Source of the DNA: B4-G1 sp964393895 | Lineage (GTDB): Bacteria; Chloroflexota; Anaerolineae; B4-G1 | Direction of reading: 5' to 3' | Length of the DNA: 64,000 nt | Assembly (NCBI GenBank): GCA_964393895.1 | Contig: CAYMWP010000003.1 | Coordinates: 22,618 to 86,617 of the forward strand | Position numbers and translations under genes: made by a program | Shown: positions 51,868-60,447 of the stretch, in pieces | Layout: every line of letters starts with the position of its first letter | Position numbering within the stretch: position 1 is the stretch's first letter | The notes under the pieces: model-generated | The model's database searches: none | Seen by the model: the letters and a program-made list of their open reading frames with translations, nothing else | Told to the model about the DNA's origin: nothing

Positions 51868-51871
51868 GGTC
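51840..51871. repeat. Stop-codon hairpin repeat, copy 4
   Basis: Perfect arms GACCCTAAAGGTTT and AAACCTTTAGGGTC with a four-base loop. It contains the TAG stop (51865-51867) of the AlkD-like gene. Confidence 0.85.
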
Positions 51872-51879
51872 TTGGAATA

Positions 51880-53010
51880 ATGATGGAACTCGAGTTCCAA
51901 GAATACCGCGCCCGCAAGATTCTCAACGTCCACAAGCACGTGGACGGCCCCTGGTTCTGGGGCAAGTACACGGCGCATCCCTACGTCGGTTGCCGCAGCG
52001 GGTGCGAGTTTTGTTACTCGCGGGGCAGCCGTTACCTGGGACGGCGCGATCCAGATACCTTTGACATGCTGATCGGGGTCAAGGTCAACGCGGTGGAATT
52101 GCTGCGCGGCGAGCTTTTTGGCCGGGAGGACGAGATCGTCTCCGTAGGCGATTGGCAGCAGCCGGCCGAGAGCCGCTACCGACTCTCGCGCGGTATGTTG
52201 GAGGTGGTGCGCGACCTGGGCTTTCCTCTGTTCATCGTCGAACGCTCACCGCTCCTCACCCGCGATCTGGACTTGCTCGTGGAAATCAACCGCCAATCCT
52301 GGGTGGGCGTGCTCTTTAGCATCAGCAACGTGGACCCGGCCCTGAAGCGAGCGTTCGAGCCGCGCAGCCCAGGCGTCAAGCGCCGCCTGCGGGCAATGGA
52401 AAAGCTGGCGAGCGCCGGTATCCTGGTCGGCAGCTCGATGATGCCCGTAATTCCCTTCGTGGGCGACGACGAAAAACACCTGGAGGACCTGATCCGCGCC
52501 ACCAAAGATCACGGCGGCTCGTGCGTGCTGGCCGGCGGGCTGACGATGGACGGCGTCCAGGCCCAACGTAGCCTGGTGGCGGCCCGGCGGCTCGACCCGG
52601 CGCTGGAACCCCGCTGGCGGGAGTTGTACGGCTGGGAGGAGGGCGGGAAGCCGAACTATAGCCCGCCGCAGGGGTACAGCGCCTGGCTGGGGCTGCTGGT
52701 GCGCGAGTTGTGCGCCCGCCACGGCCTGCTGGATCGTATGCCGCGCTACGTGAGGCCAGGGCCGTTGGCGGTCAACAAACGGGTCGCCGAGTGGCTGTTC
52801 CTCAAGACCTACGACCTGGAATTGGAGCAGGCGAAAGAATATCGCATCTGGGCCTATCGCAAGGCAGCCTGGACGGTGGACGAGTGGCCGCAGAGCGTGG
52901 CCGAGATATACCAGGCCCAAGGCGAGGCAGGCTTGCGGGAACTGCCGGGCATCGGCAAGAGTTTGGCGGCGCAGATTATCGAGACCCTAAAGGTTTCAGA
53001 AAACCCTTAG
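51880..53010 (+). CDS. Radical SAM protein (spore-photoproduct-lyase-like) fused to a Pol X-type HhH domain
   Basis: 376 residues. The radical SAM core has CRSGCEFCYSRGSRYLG (CxxxCxxC) and SPL/Rv2578c-like features: HPYVGCRSGC, VERSPLLTRDLDLL, FSISNVDPALKRAFEP. From about 315 a different module appears: AKEYRIWAYRKAAWTVDEWP, followed by LRELPGIGKSLAAQI, which closely resembles the N-terminal helix-hairpin-helix domain of family X DNA polymerases. The fusion implies radical chemistry on DNA. It lies between AlkD-like and Fpg genes under an SOS-type promoter. Its tail TLKVSENP and stop are from a hairpin repeat. Confidence 0.85.
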   Translation: MMELEFQEYRARKILNVHKHVDGPWFWGKYTAHPYVGCRSGCEFCYSRGSRYLGRRDPDTFDMLIGVKVNAVELLRGELFGREDEIVSVGDWQQPAESRYRLSRGMLEVVRDLGFPLFIVERSPLLTRDLDLLVEINRQSWVGVLFSISNVDPALKRAFEPRSPGVKRRLRAMEKLASAGILVGSSMMPVIPFVGDDEKHLEDLIRATKDHGGSCVLAGGLTMDGVQAQRSLVAARRLDPALEPRWRELYGWEEGGKPNYSPPQGYSAWLGLLVRELCARHGLLDRMPRYVRPGPLAVNKRVAEWLFLKTYDLELEQAKEYRIWAYRKAAWTVDEWPQSVAEIYQAQGEAGLRELPGIGKSLAAQIIETLKVSENP

Positions 53011-53014
53011 GGTC
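52983..53014. repeat. Stop-codon hairpin repeat, copy 5
   Basis: Arms GACCCTAAAGGTTT and AAACCCTTAGGGTC. It contains the TAG stop (53008-53010) of the radical SAM gene and ends 21 bases before the fpg start. Confidence 0.85.
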
Positions 53015-53034
53015 TGGGAAGTTAAAGGAGCGAC

Positions 53035-53841
53035 ATGCCCGAACTGCCAGAGATAACGGCTCGCGCCCGCGAGATGCAAGGGTTGGTGGGCAAGAGGATC
53101 GCCCGTATTGAGGTGCTGCAACCCAAGTGCCTCAACGTCCCGCCGGAGACGTTCGTCGAGGCGCTGACCGGCGCGCGCGTGCTCGCCGTGACCCATCGTG
53201 GCAAGTGGATTTTCGTCGAGACGACCCAGGGGTGGTTGTTGCTCAATCTGGGGATGGGGGGCGAGCTTTTGCTCGTCACGCGCGATGCGCTTCCGGAGAA
53301 ACGTCGCCTCGTTTTTGACTTTGACGATGGCGCCTGCCTGACCGTCAATTTCTGGTGGTTTGGCTATGCTCACCACGTTCCTGCTGGCGAGTTGGATAGC
53401 CACGCCATGACGGCCAAGCTCGGCCCAAACGCGCTCGACTTGACGGCCAACGATCTGTGGGATCTGCTCCAAGGCCGGCGCGGGCGGATCAAATCGTACC
53501 TGTTGGATCAATCTCACGTTGCCGGTATCGGCAACGCCTACATCCACGACATTCTCTTCATGGCGCGGCTGCATCCCTTACGCAAGGCAAACACGCTGAC
53601 CGATGCTGAGGTGGATGCGCTGGCTGAGGCGATTCGGGCCGGGCTTGAGCCTAGCATCGAGAAGGGTGGGGCCTTCTACGAGATGAACCTCTACGGGCAG
53701 AAGGGCGGCTTTGCGATGGATGACATCCTGGTTGGCTACAAGGAAGGCAAGCCCTGCCCGGTCTGCGGCGCGCCGATTGAAAAGATCAAGACCGGGAGCA
53801 ACAGCAGTTTCGTCTGCCCTCGTTGCCAACCCCTGGAATGA
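53035..53841 (+). CDS. mutM: Formamidopyrimidine-DNA glycosylase family protein
   Basis: 268 residues. The catalytic N terminus MPELPEIT gives Pro1 (after Met removal) and Glu2. Lys in HRGKWIFVE is the conserved DNA-binding Lys. A helix-two-turn-helix reads LDQSHVAGIGNAYIHDILF, and the C-terminal zinc finger has CPVCGAPI and CPRC. It removes oxidised purines or pyrimidines and nicks DNA. Small departures (VAGIGNAYIHD rather than IAGIGNIYADE) suggest a specialised Fpg/Nei branch. AAAGGAG precedes ATG 53035. Confidence 0.92.
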   Translation: MPELPEITARAREMQGLVGKRIARIEVLQPKCLNVPPETFVEALTGARVLAVTHRGKWIFVETTQGWLLLNLGMGGELLLVTRDALPEKRRLVFDFDDGACLTVNFWWFGYAHHVPAGELDSHAMTAKLGPNALDLTANDLWDLLQGRRGRIKSYLLDQSHVAGIGNAYIHDILFMARLHPLRKANTLTDAEVDALAEAIRAGLEPSIEKGGAFYEMNLYGQKGGFAMDDILVGYKEGKPCPVCGAPIEKIKTGSNSSFVCPRCQPLE

Positions 53842-54082
53842 GGGTGGGCGGTAGCGACCGACTCAGAATCCGAGTTCAAACCGGTTGGCGCCAGTGATGA
53901 CAGAGCACTGACCCCGGCCAGAGCCGCGCTGCGCCATCCTCGTGGCGACGGGAACGGCCGCTCGGCGCCCCACATTTGCCCTTCTCCACCCATCATGCTA
54001 AAATCCTTACACAAGACAAAACGCCTCGCGTCAAGATGCGGCCGGCTTTGTTTTACTTGCATTGCTCACAAGGAGCCATTCA
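53842..54082 (+). promoter_or_regulatory. Intergenic region with probable hsd operon promoter
   Basis: TTGCCC (53976-53981), 17 bases, TAAAAT (53999-54004) is a good plus-strand promoter about 80 bases before hsdM. The rest of the 241 bases holds no recognisable gene. AAGGAG at 54076-54081 region precedes the TTG start of hsdM. Confidence 0.55.
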
Positions 54083-55651
54083 TTGCCCGCCAACAACAAC
54101 GACCTCGAAAAACGTCTGTGGGACGCCGCCGACGAGCTGCGCGCCAACTCGCGCCTGCGCGCCGCCGAGTACTCGGTCCCCGTCCTGGGGCTGATATTTT
54201 TGCGCTACGCCGACCACCGCTTTGCCGCAGCCGGTGCGGCGATCCAGGCCGAGCGGGCCACGGCTACCGAGGCGGGCGGCCGGCAGCGCCCGGTCTCGCC
54301 GCTGGACTACCAGGCCCGCGGCGTGCTCTACCTGCCCCAGGAAGCCCGCTTCGCCCACCTGGTGGCGCTGCCCGAGGGGAGCGACATCGGCCGCGCCATC
54401 GGCGACGCGATGAAGGCGGTTGAGACCCACAACCCCGACCTCAAGGATGTGCTGCCCAAGACCTACAATCGCTTCGAGAACGCCACCCTGCGCGAACTGC
54501 TGCGCATCTTTAACGGTATCTCGATGGACGTCCAGGGGGACGTCTTTGGCAAGATTTACGAGTACTTTTTGAGCAACTTTGCCAGAGCCGAGGGCCAGCG
54601 CGGCGGCGAGTTCTTTACCCCCACCGCCCTCGTGCGGTTGATCGTCGAGATCATCGAGCCTTTCCACGGCTACATCTTCGACCCGGCCTGCGGGTCGGGC
54701 GGCATGTTCGTGCAGAGCGCGCGCTTTGTGCAGCGCCACCAGGGGCAGACGACCGACGTCTCCATCTACGGCCAGGAGCGGGTGGCCGGCACGGTGCGGC
54801 TGTGCAAGATGAACCTGGCCGTCCACGGTTTGGCCGGCGATGTGCGCCAGGGCAACACCTACTACGAGGACATCCACCAATCCCGAGGGCGCTTTGATTT
54901 CGTGATGGCGAATCCCCCCTTCAACGTCAACCGGGTGGACAAGGACCGCCTCAAGGACAGCCCCCGCTTCCCCTTTGGCCTGCCGCGGGTGGACAACGCC
55001 AACTACCTTTGGATCCAGCTCTTTTACAGCGCGTTGAACGAGATGGGCCGGGCGGGGTTTGTGATGGCCAACTCGGCCAGCGACGCCCGCGGCTCGGAGT
55101 TAGAGATCCGCCGGCAGTTGATCCAGAGCGGCGCGGTGGACGTGATGGTGGCCGTAGGCTCGAATTTCTTTTACACGGTGACCCTGCCCTGCACGCTGTG
55201 GTTCCTCGACCGGGGCAAGCCGGAGGAGCGGCGGGACAAGGTGCTGTTCATCGATGCGCGCCACGTCTATACCCAAGTGGACCGCGCCCACCGCGAGTTC
55301 ACGCCCGCGCAGATCGAGTTCCTGGCCAACATTGTGCGGTTGTACCGCGGGCGCGAGGCAGAGACGGACCAGGGCAGCGCGGAGCTGATGGCCGAGCACT
55401 TTCCGGAGGGCGCGTACCGGGACGTGGCGGGCTTGTGCAAGGCGGCCACCCTGGACGAGATCGAGGGCCAGGGCTGGAGCCTCAACCCCGGCCGGTACGT
55501 GGGCGTGGCCGAGCGGGAGGTGGACCCCGACTTTGACTTTGCCGAGCAACTGGAGACGCTGCACGAGGAGTTGGAGGTGCTCAACGCCGAGGCGCACGAG
55601 TTGGAGGAGCGGATCGCGGAGAATGTGGCGCAGTTGTTGAACAGCCTGTGA
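54083..55651 (+). CDS. hsdM: Type I restriction-modification DNA methyltransferase subunit HsdM
   Basis: 522 residues. The N-terminal helical domain ([33 protein letters not shown]) precedes the N6-adenine methylase core with motif [16 protein letters not shown] and motif [15 protein letters not shown]. It methylates adenine in the HsdS-chosen site. TTG 54083 is taken because AAGGAG lies just upstream; the frame extends a little further to TTG 54062. The last 22 residues ([20 protein letters not shown] region) recur in altered form at 56499, beyond the next gene. Confidence 0.93.
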   Translation: MPANNNDLEKRLWDAADELRANSRLRAAEYSVPVLGLIFLRYADHRFAAAGAAIQAERATATEAGGRQRPVSPLDYQARGVLYLPQEARFAHLVALPEGSDIGRAIGDAMKAVETHNPDLKDVLPKTYNRFENATLRELLRIFNGISMDVQGDVFGKIYEYFLSNFARAEGQRGGEFFTPTALVRLIVEIIEPFHGYIFDPACGSGGMFVQSARFVQRHQGQTTDVSIYGQERVAGTVRLCKMNLAVHGLAGDVRQGNTYYEDIHQSRGRFDFVMANPPFNVNRVDKDRLKDSPRFPFGLPRVDNANYLWIQLFYSALNEMGRAGFVMANSASDARGSELEIRRQLIQSGAVDVMVAVGSNFFYTVTLPCTLWFLDRGKPEERRDKVLFIDARHVYTQVDRAHREFTPAQIEFLANIVRLYRGREAETDQGSAELMAEHFPEGAYRDVAGLCKAATLDEIEGQGWSLNPGRYVGVAEREVDPDFDFAEQLETLHEELEVLNAEAHELEERIAENVAQLLNSL

Positions 55652-55668
55652 TAACTGGAGCAAGAATA

Positions 55669-56484
55669 ATGGTCAACTATGACTATACAGAGAAGCAGGG
55701 CCAGTACCTGGCCTTTATCTACAACTATACCGTGATCCACGGCCAGCCCCCATCGGAAGCGGATATGCAGCGCTTTTTCCGCGTGACGCCCCCTTCCGTC
55801 CACCAGATGGTGCTCAAGCTGGAGGAAAAGGGGTTCATCAGCCGGGTGCCGAGGAAAGCCCGCACCATCCAGGTGCTGGTGGAACCCGAACAACTCCCAA
55901 TACTCAGGAGGCAGGAAATACCCAAAAAGACAGTTTCAAAAGCGCCCATCTACCAGATCAAGGTCACGCTGGAAGAAAGCAAGCCGCCCATCTGGCGGCG
56001 ACTGTTGGTGCCCGGCGACGTCACGCTGGAAAAGCTACACTACATCATCCAGGTGGCGATGGGCTGGACCAACTCTCACCTGCACCAGTTCATCGTTGAT
56101 GGCATCTACTTTGGCGAGCCAAATCCCGACTATGGCCCCACTATGCATGACGAACGGCGCATCCGGCTAAATGGGGTCACGACTGAGGAAGGGTTCAAGT
56201 TCACGTACGAGTATGACTTTGGCGATGGCTGGATGCACACGCTGCTGGTGGAAAAGATTCTGGAGCCAGAGCCGGACCAGCAATACCCGGTGTGCGTCAA
56301 GGGCAAGCGCGCCTGCCCGCCGGAGGACGTGGGCGGCGTGTGGGGCTACGAAGAGTTCCTGGAGGCCATCCGGGACCCCGACCACGCCGAGCACCAGGTG
56401 TACCTGGAGTGGATCGGCGGCGAGTTCGACCCGGAGGAGTTTGACCTGGAGGAGACGAACGAGATTCTGCTGGACCTGCGGTGA
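55669..56484 (+). CDS. LexA-like HTH fused to a pRiA4b ORF-3-like domain
   Basis: 271 residues. Residues 1-70 are a winged helix of LexA N-terminal type (KQGQYLAFIYNYTVIHGQPP, then PPSVHQMVLKLEEKGFISRV), but no LexA protease follows. Residues 95-270 match the plasmid pRiA4b ORF-3-like family (YQIKVTLEESKPPIWRRLLV, HYIIQVAMGWTNSHLHQF, YEYDFGDGWMHTLLVEK, CPPEDVGGVWGYEEFLEA). The function is unknown. It sits inside the hsd operon between hsdM and hsdS, bracketed by two copies of the hsdM 3' end. It may control the operon. GGAG precedes ATG 55669. Confidence 0.85.
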   Translation: MVNYDYTEKQGQYLAFIYNYTVIHGQPPSEADMQRFFRVTPPSVHQMVLKLEEKGFISRVPRKARTIQVLVEPEQLPILRRQEIPKKTVSKAPIYQIKVTLEESKPPIWRRLLVPGDVTLEKLHYIIQVAMGWTNSHLHQFIVDGIYFGEPNPDYGPTMHDERRIRLNGVTTEEGFKFTYEYDFGDGWMHTLLVEKILEPEPDQQYPVCVKGKRACPPEDVGGVWGYEEFLEAIRDPDHAEHQVYLEWIGGEFDPEEFDLEETNEILLDLR

Positions 56485-56498
56485 GGTCCGGTGCGCCT

Positions 56499-56567
56499 AA
56501 CGCCGAGGCGCACGAGCTGGAGAAACGGATCGGGAAGAATGTGATTGAAATTCTGGAGGCAAACTAG
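56499..56567 (+). pseudogene. Second copy of the hsdM 3' end
   Basis: The 69 bases encode [20 protein letters not shown], then AN and TAG. The first half is almost identical to the hsdM C terminus (55583-55651). It has no start and sits directly before hsdS, as the original hsdM end would. It marks where the pRiA4b gene entered. Confidence 0.8.
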
Positions 56568-56570
56568 TAG

Positions 56571-57830
56571 ATGTTTCCAAATTTACCGCCTACTTGGACC
56601 ACAAAGAAAATTGGCGAACTATGTGATGTGAGCCGTGGAGCATCCCCTAGGCCAATACATGACCAACGCTATTTCGAAGAGGGAACAATCCCCTGGATAA
56701 AAATTGCAGATGCAACAAAGTCTGGAAAATACTTGTATGAAACCAAGCAGTATGTGAACGAATTTGGGGCGTCATTTAGTAAACTATTGCCACCAGGAAC
56801 AATTCTGGTTGCAGCAAGTGGTACTTTGGGTTATACACAAATTCTCGGGGTCGAAGGCTGCGCTCATGATGGGTGGCTAATACTCCAGAACCTTCGCGAA
56901 TTCGACCGAGACTACGCTTACTACACTCTTCAATGGATGGAACGGCATTTTTACAACAGTGCTTATGGTGCTGCTATTCAGAACATCAATACAACCATTC
57001 TTAAAGAAACTGAAATACCATATCCCCCCCTCCCCACCCAGCGCAAGATCGCCGCCGTGCTCTCCGCCTACGACGACCTGATCGAGAACAACACCCGCCG
57101 CATCGCCGTGCTGGAGGAGATGGCGCGGCTGCTGTACCGTGAGTGGTTCGTCCGCTTCCGCTTCCCCGGCCATGAGGACGTGGCGATGGTCGATTCGGAG
57201 CTGGGGCCGGTGCCGCAGGGGTGGGAGGTGAAGCCGCTGGGTGACTTTGGCGAGGTCATCACTGGCAAGACGCCGAGCAAGAAAGTAGCGGAGTATTACG
57301 ACGACTACATGCCATTTATCAAGATCCCTGATATGCATGGCAAGATATTCTGCATCCAAACCGCTGACAATCTCTCGGAAGCAGGTGCAGATTCACAGAA
57401 GCAAAAAACTCTGCCCCCAGACAGCTTATGTGTAAGCTGTATCGGTTCTGCTGGCTTGGTCACGATTACCACGGTTCCTTCTCAAACCAATCAGCAGATT
57501 AACTCGATTATTTTGAAAAATAAAGTGGATCGTGAGTTTCTCTATTTTGCACTTGTAGGGCTAAAAGAGACCATCAACCAATATGGTGCGACAGGCGCTA
57601 CAATGGTCAATCTTAGCAGAGGTAAGTTTGTTGGCTTGCAGGTCATCTATCCTGACCAGGAAACCCTGGTTGCTTTCCACGGAATGACTTTTCCTCTTTT
57701 TGAACAGATCAGGGTAGCACAACTCAAGAACGAGGTTCTCCGTCGCACCCGCGATTTGCTGCTGCCGCGCCTCGTCTCCGGCCAGGTGGACATATCAGAG
57801 CTGGAGATTGACGCAGGACAAGTGGGATAA
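56571..57830 (+). CDS. hsdS: Type I restriction specificity subunit HsdS
   Basis: 419 residues with two target-recognition domains (about 10-145 and 225-360) and two conserved helical regions (LPTQRKIAAVLSAYDDLIEN; LKNEVLRRTRDLLLPRLVSG). It sets the bipartite DNA site. The TRD-coding DNA is visibly AT-richer than the helical regions, which are GC-rich like the host, a sign of TRD exchange. GGAGG lies 12 bases before ATG 56571. Confidence 0.92.
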   Translation: MFPNLPPTWTTKKIGELCDVSRGASPRPIHDQRYFEEGTIPWIKIADATKSGKYLYETKQYVNEFGASFSKLLPPGTILVAASGTLGYTQILGVEGCAHDGWLILQNLREFDRDYAYYTLQWMERHFYNSAYGAAIQNINTTILKETEIPYPPLPTQRKIAAVLSAYDDLIENNTRRIAVLEEMARLLYREWFVRFRFPGHEDVAMVDSELGPVPQGWEVKPLGDFGEVITGKTPSKKVAEYYDDYMPFIKIPDMHGKIFCIQTADNLSEAGADSQKQKTLPPDSLCVSCIGSAGLVTITTVPSQTNQQINSIILKNKVDREFLYFALVGLKETINQYGATGATMVNLSRGKFVGLQVIYPDQETLVAFHGMTFPLFEQIRVAQLKNEVLRRTRDLLLPRLVSGQVDISELEIDAGQVG

Positions 57831-58876
57831 TAGTCACGATTGTTCACTCCCTACTATCGCGGACTACAAAACAATTGATTCAGGGAATATGCAATGAATA
57901 TCAACACAACACTGCTTGACGAGACCAGAGGTCAAACTGACGCAGAGACTTTGGAATCGCAAGATGATCTCCTTGAGAAATACGATTGTTGGCGCAATCA
58001 AATCGAGCAATTTATTACCTATGAAGGGCCATTTCTTGATAGACAAAAAAAAGCCATCAATATCGTCGAAGAGATAATGATGCGTCATGGCAAGGCAAAA
58101 ATCCTGAAATGTGTGACGGAGCTAGCACGAGTAGAATACGGCATCCGTGATATAGAACCTTGGGTCCGTGACCATGTAGTCCACGCTCTGCTCAGCTTTG
58201 TGCTGGGTATTTTCCTCAACGAGAGATTCCTCAGGCCCAAAAATGCAGTTGGTGTTTTTCAGTGGAAACTTGCTGGTTTGCTGCATGACGTCGGCTACCC
58301 AGTTCAGATTGCTAAAGATATTCTAGAGTCCTTTGGAGCCAAGATGAACGAGATAAAGCAACTCTTGGATGTACCTGCTCCAGATATCGGATTTAGGATA
58401 GTACCAGTGGGTCTAGCGCGTCTGGCAAATGGAGCCGACAGTTTGAACTTGATCCAGGATTGTCTTGAACAATGGGATCTAGACATCGATGCTAAGCGCG
58501 AATATTCGATGATGATGGAAACTGGCCAAGTCTGCCACGGTATGATTAGCGCGCTCTCAGTTTTGTATTTGCTCGATCTCATGTACGCAGCGCACAATTC
58601 TGCCAGAGCGTATACCGATGCACTGGACGAAAATACAGGCATCGATTGGAGCCAAGATTTCTTCGATCAAGATATCGTACCTGCCTGCTCTGCCATCTTC
58701 ACCCATAACCTGCCTGAGGAATGCTTTACAAAAGCCAAGATCAGACGGGACGTAGCACCTCTGCCTTTTCTCCTTAGATTGGCAGATTGCCTACAGGATT
58801 GGGAAAGGCCAAAGAAGAAGAATCCTAAAGGAACACCCGCCACTCGATACAACATCGAGGTTACTCCCAATGGCTT

Positions 58877-60319
58877 GATAGTGTCAAGTAGTCTTGACAT
58901 TTGGTGGCAGAGCCATCTGTACTCTCACCTGTAGTTTTACAATCGAATATTCGGGGCAGTCCGGCTGTGGCAAATGCCACAGGGTGGCCCACTGTGCAGA
59001 ATCAAAGCGACGTACGAGATCCAAGCCAATCAGATTTCGTACTCCCGGTGTGCTCCATCTCACTCCCACATCTGTCCGACGGTTGATCTCGCGCATCTGC
59101 CTTTCCAACGGACTGGTTGAACTGATAGCGCGGGGTTCCATTCTTCGATCATCGAAGAACATACCGTCTGGCTGCTCGCGGTAAGTGAAGACGTAGGGAG
59201 CAGCGGCTTCCAAGTAACCCGCAGCATTGGTGAGTCCTTCTTGATGCAGTTGGGTGATCAAGCTCTCCATCTCGGCTCGGGAACGTGGCACAGTGTACCT
59301 TGGGTGATAGATGATCTTGCCCAATCGTCCCATCCACACCCTGGCTTGCATCTTGCTCAACCCATCTTCCCACAGAGGCCAGTAGAGTTGAGAAACTACG
59401 TGCCACACGCCACGTTGCTTATGTGTATCTGGAAACATGCTCTCCAGCCAATTGACAAGCCCTTCATCGCCATCAAACAGGATGCGAGCAGGTTCAGTTT
59501 CAGCCAAGGCCTGACCAGTTTTGGACCAGCTTTCGCCTACCCCAAAGCACACGGGGGCGACCTTCAAGCGCGGACGTCCTCCTATCCAGCACCGGCCTTG
59601 GATACTCAACCCCAGGTTGAGGGAGCAGCCCCGTCGTTTATCACCAGATCGCACCTTGGTGGAATCTAGGAGGAGCGGATGGCCGTTGGTTTGTTCGGTT
59701 GTAAAGGCAACCTCCTGGCCCTTGTCTTGGACCCAGTTGTGTACAGCTGTGGCCGAGATATTGACCCTTCCCAGATCGTGAACGTGGGCCACGCTGCGTG
59801 CATAGCTCGTCTGGCAAGCAACTCGAACTGCCTTGGCCTGGAACTCGCTCGCACTCACCTGATATGATTCTAGCCCAAGCTGGGCGGGAAATGGCGCGAA
59901 CGTCTCGTTACACTGATGACAGGTGACTTGACGCAGACTGAATGGCACGCGCCCCACGCTGGTTTTGCGGAGTGTCCGAGGACGGCTTCCGCGGCGACTG
60001 AACCCTTGTCGTGAGCGACATTGAGGACACACCCAAGGGGATTCATCTTGGGGTGCATCCACCCACCTTGGCCCCAGCACACGGTCGAGTTCCACATCCT
60101 GGACTGTTTCCAGGCAATGAGCCACCAGCACAGGCCCAACTTGTGCTTGTACTTCTTGTGAAAGAGCTACGATTTGGTTGACATCCAGATGGTCAGATGG
60201 TACACTGATTTCGAGGTGGATTTCCACCTTGAGCATAGGGTCACCTCCTCTTTGGCGAGAGTTGGATGGTACCTATGCTCTCTGTTTTCCGCCAAATGTC
60301 AAGACAAGATTATACTATC
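58877..60319. mobile_element. 1443-bp insertion sequence with 8-bp target duplication
   Basis: Flanked by direct repeats AATGGCTT (58869-58876 and 60320-60327). Terminal inverted repeats of about 31 bp start GATAGT on both sides and share GTCTTGACATTTGG. It contains one transposase gene. Length, 8-bp duplication and single long ORF are reminiscent of ISH6-type elements, but I cannot assign the family firmly. Confidence 0.88.
58884..60236 (-). CDS. DDE-type transposase
   Basis: 450 residues. A Cys-rich N-terminal zinc-ribbon (CPQCRSRQGFSRRG, VTCHQCNETF) is followed by a catalytic core with candidate acidic residues in LLLDSTKVRSGD, ILFDGDEGLVNWLE and SPLERQMREINRRTD. The arrangement is seen in ISLre2/ISH6-like transposases; the assignment is tentative. 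The stop codon lies in the terminal inverted repeat. The frame is intact, so the element may still be active. Confidence 0.85.
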   Translation of the reverse strand: MLKVEIHLEISVPSDHLDVNQIVALSQEVQAQVGPVLVAHCLETVQDVELDRVLGPRWVDAPQDESPWVCPQCRSRQGFSRRGSRPRTLRKTSVGRVPFSLRQVTCHQCNETFAPFPAQLGLESYQVSASEFQAKAVRVACQTSYARSVAHVHDLGRVNISATAVHNWVQDKGQEVAFTTEQTNGHPLLLDSTKVRSGDKRRGCSLNLGLSIQGRCWIGGRPRLKVAPVCFGVGESWSKTGQALAETEPARILFDGDEGLVNWLESMFPDTHKQRGVWHVVSQLYWPLWEDGLSKMQARVWMGRLGKIIYHPRYTVPRSRAEMESLITQLHQEGLTNAAGYLEAAAPYVFTYREQPDGMFFDDRRMEPRAISSTSPLERQMREINRRTDVGVRWSTPGVRNLIGLDLVRRFDSAQWATLWHLPQPDCPEYSIVKLQVRVQMALPPNVKTT

Positions 60320-60447
60320 AATGGCTTAGTTTTCCGCGCCGACATTGCAGAAAAAGAAAAGGATAAGATACGAAATGAATTGTTCTCGTGTCTTGAGGCA
60401 CCGGATATCCAGATCATTTGAGGTCGAGCGACAACTCGTGCAAGAAA

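Larger units (their letters stand above)
57894..60421 (+). pseudogene. HD-superfamily protein gene, interrupted by an insertion sequence
   Basis: The gene runs 57894-58876 and resumes at 60328-60421. Joined through one copy of the target duplication (AATGGCTT) it gives an uninterrupted 358-residue protein ending NELFSCLEAPDIQII. As it stands the frame ends at 58934 with IS-encoded residues. HD-like residues are His94 and His97 (RDHVVHALLSFV), His131-Asp132 (LAGLLHDVGYPV) and a late Asp in LLRLADCLQDWERP. I do not recognise a named subfamily. The DNA is AT-richer than its neighbours, so it was probably acquired. The site between hsdS and hsdR suggests an accessory defence or nucleotide-phosphohydrolase role. 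Confidence 0.8.

Noticed and set aside
51840..51871. Hairpin copies as classical Rho-independent terminators
   Set aside because: No T-run follows the stem, copies occur inside recJ, and genes downstream in the same operon lie within about 25 bases.
53880..53935. tRNA-like 3' segment (GAGTTCAAACCGGTTGGCGCCA)-like pattern, shown here only by its GTTCAAACC core
   Set aside because: The putative T-stem does not pair and no acceptor or anticodon arm can be drawn.
58877..58934. True C terminus of the HD protein at 58934
   Set aside because: These residues are encoded by the IS end; the genuine C terminus resumes after the duplicated AATGGCTT at 60320.
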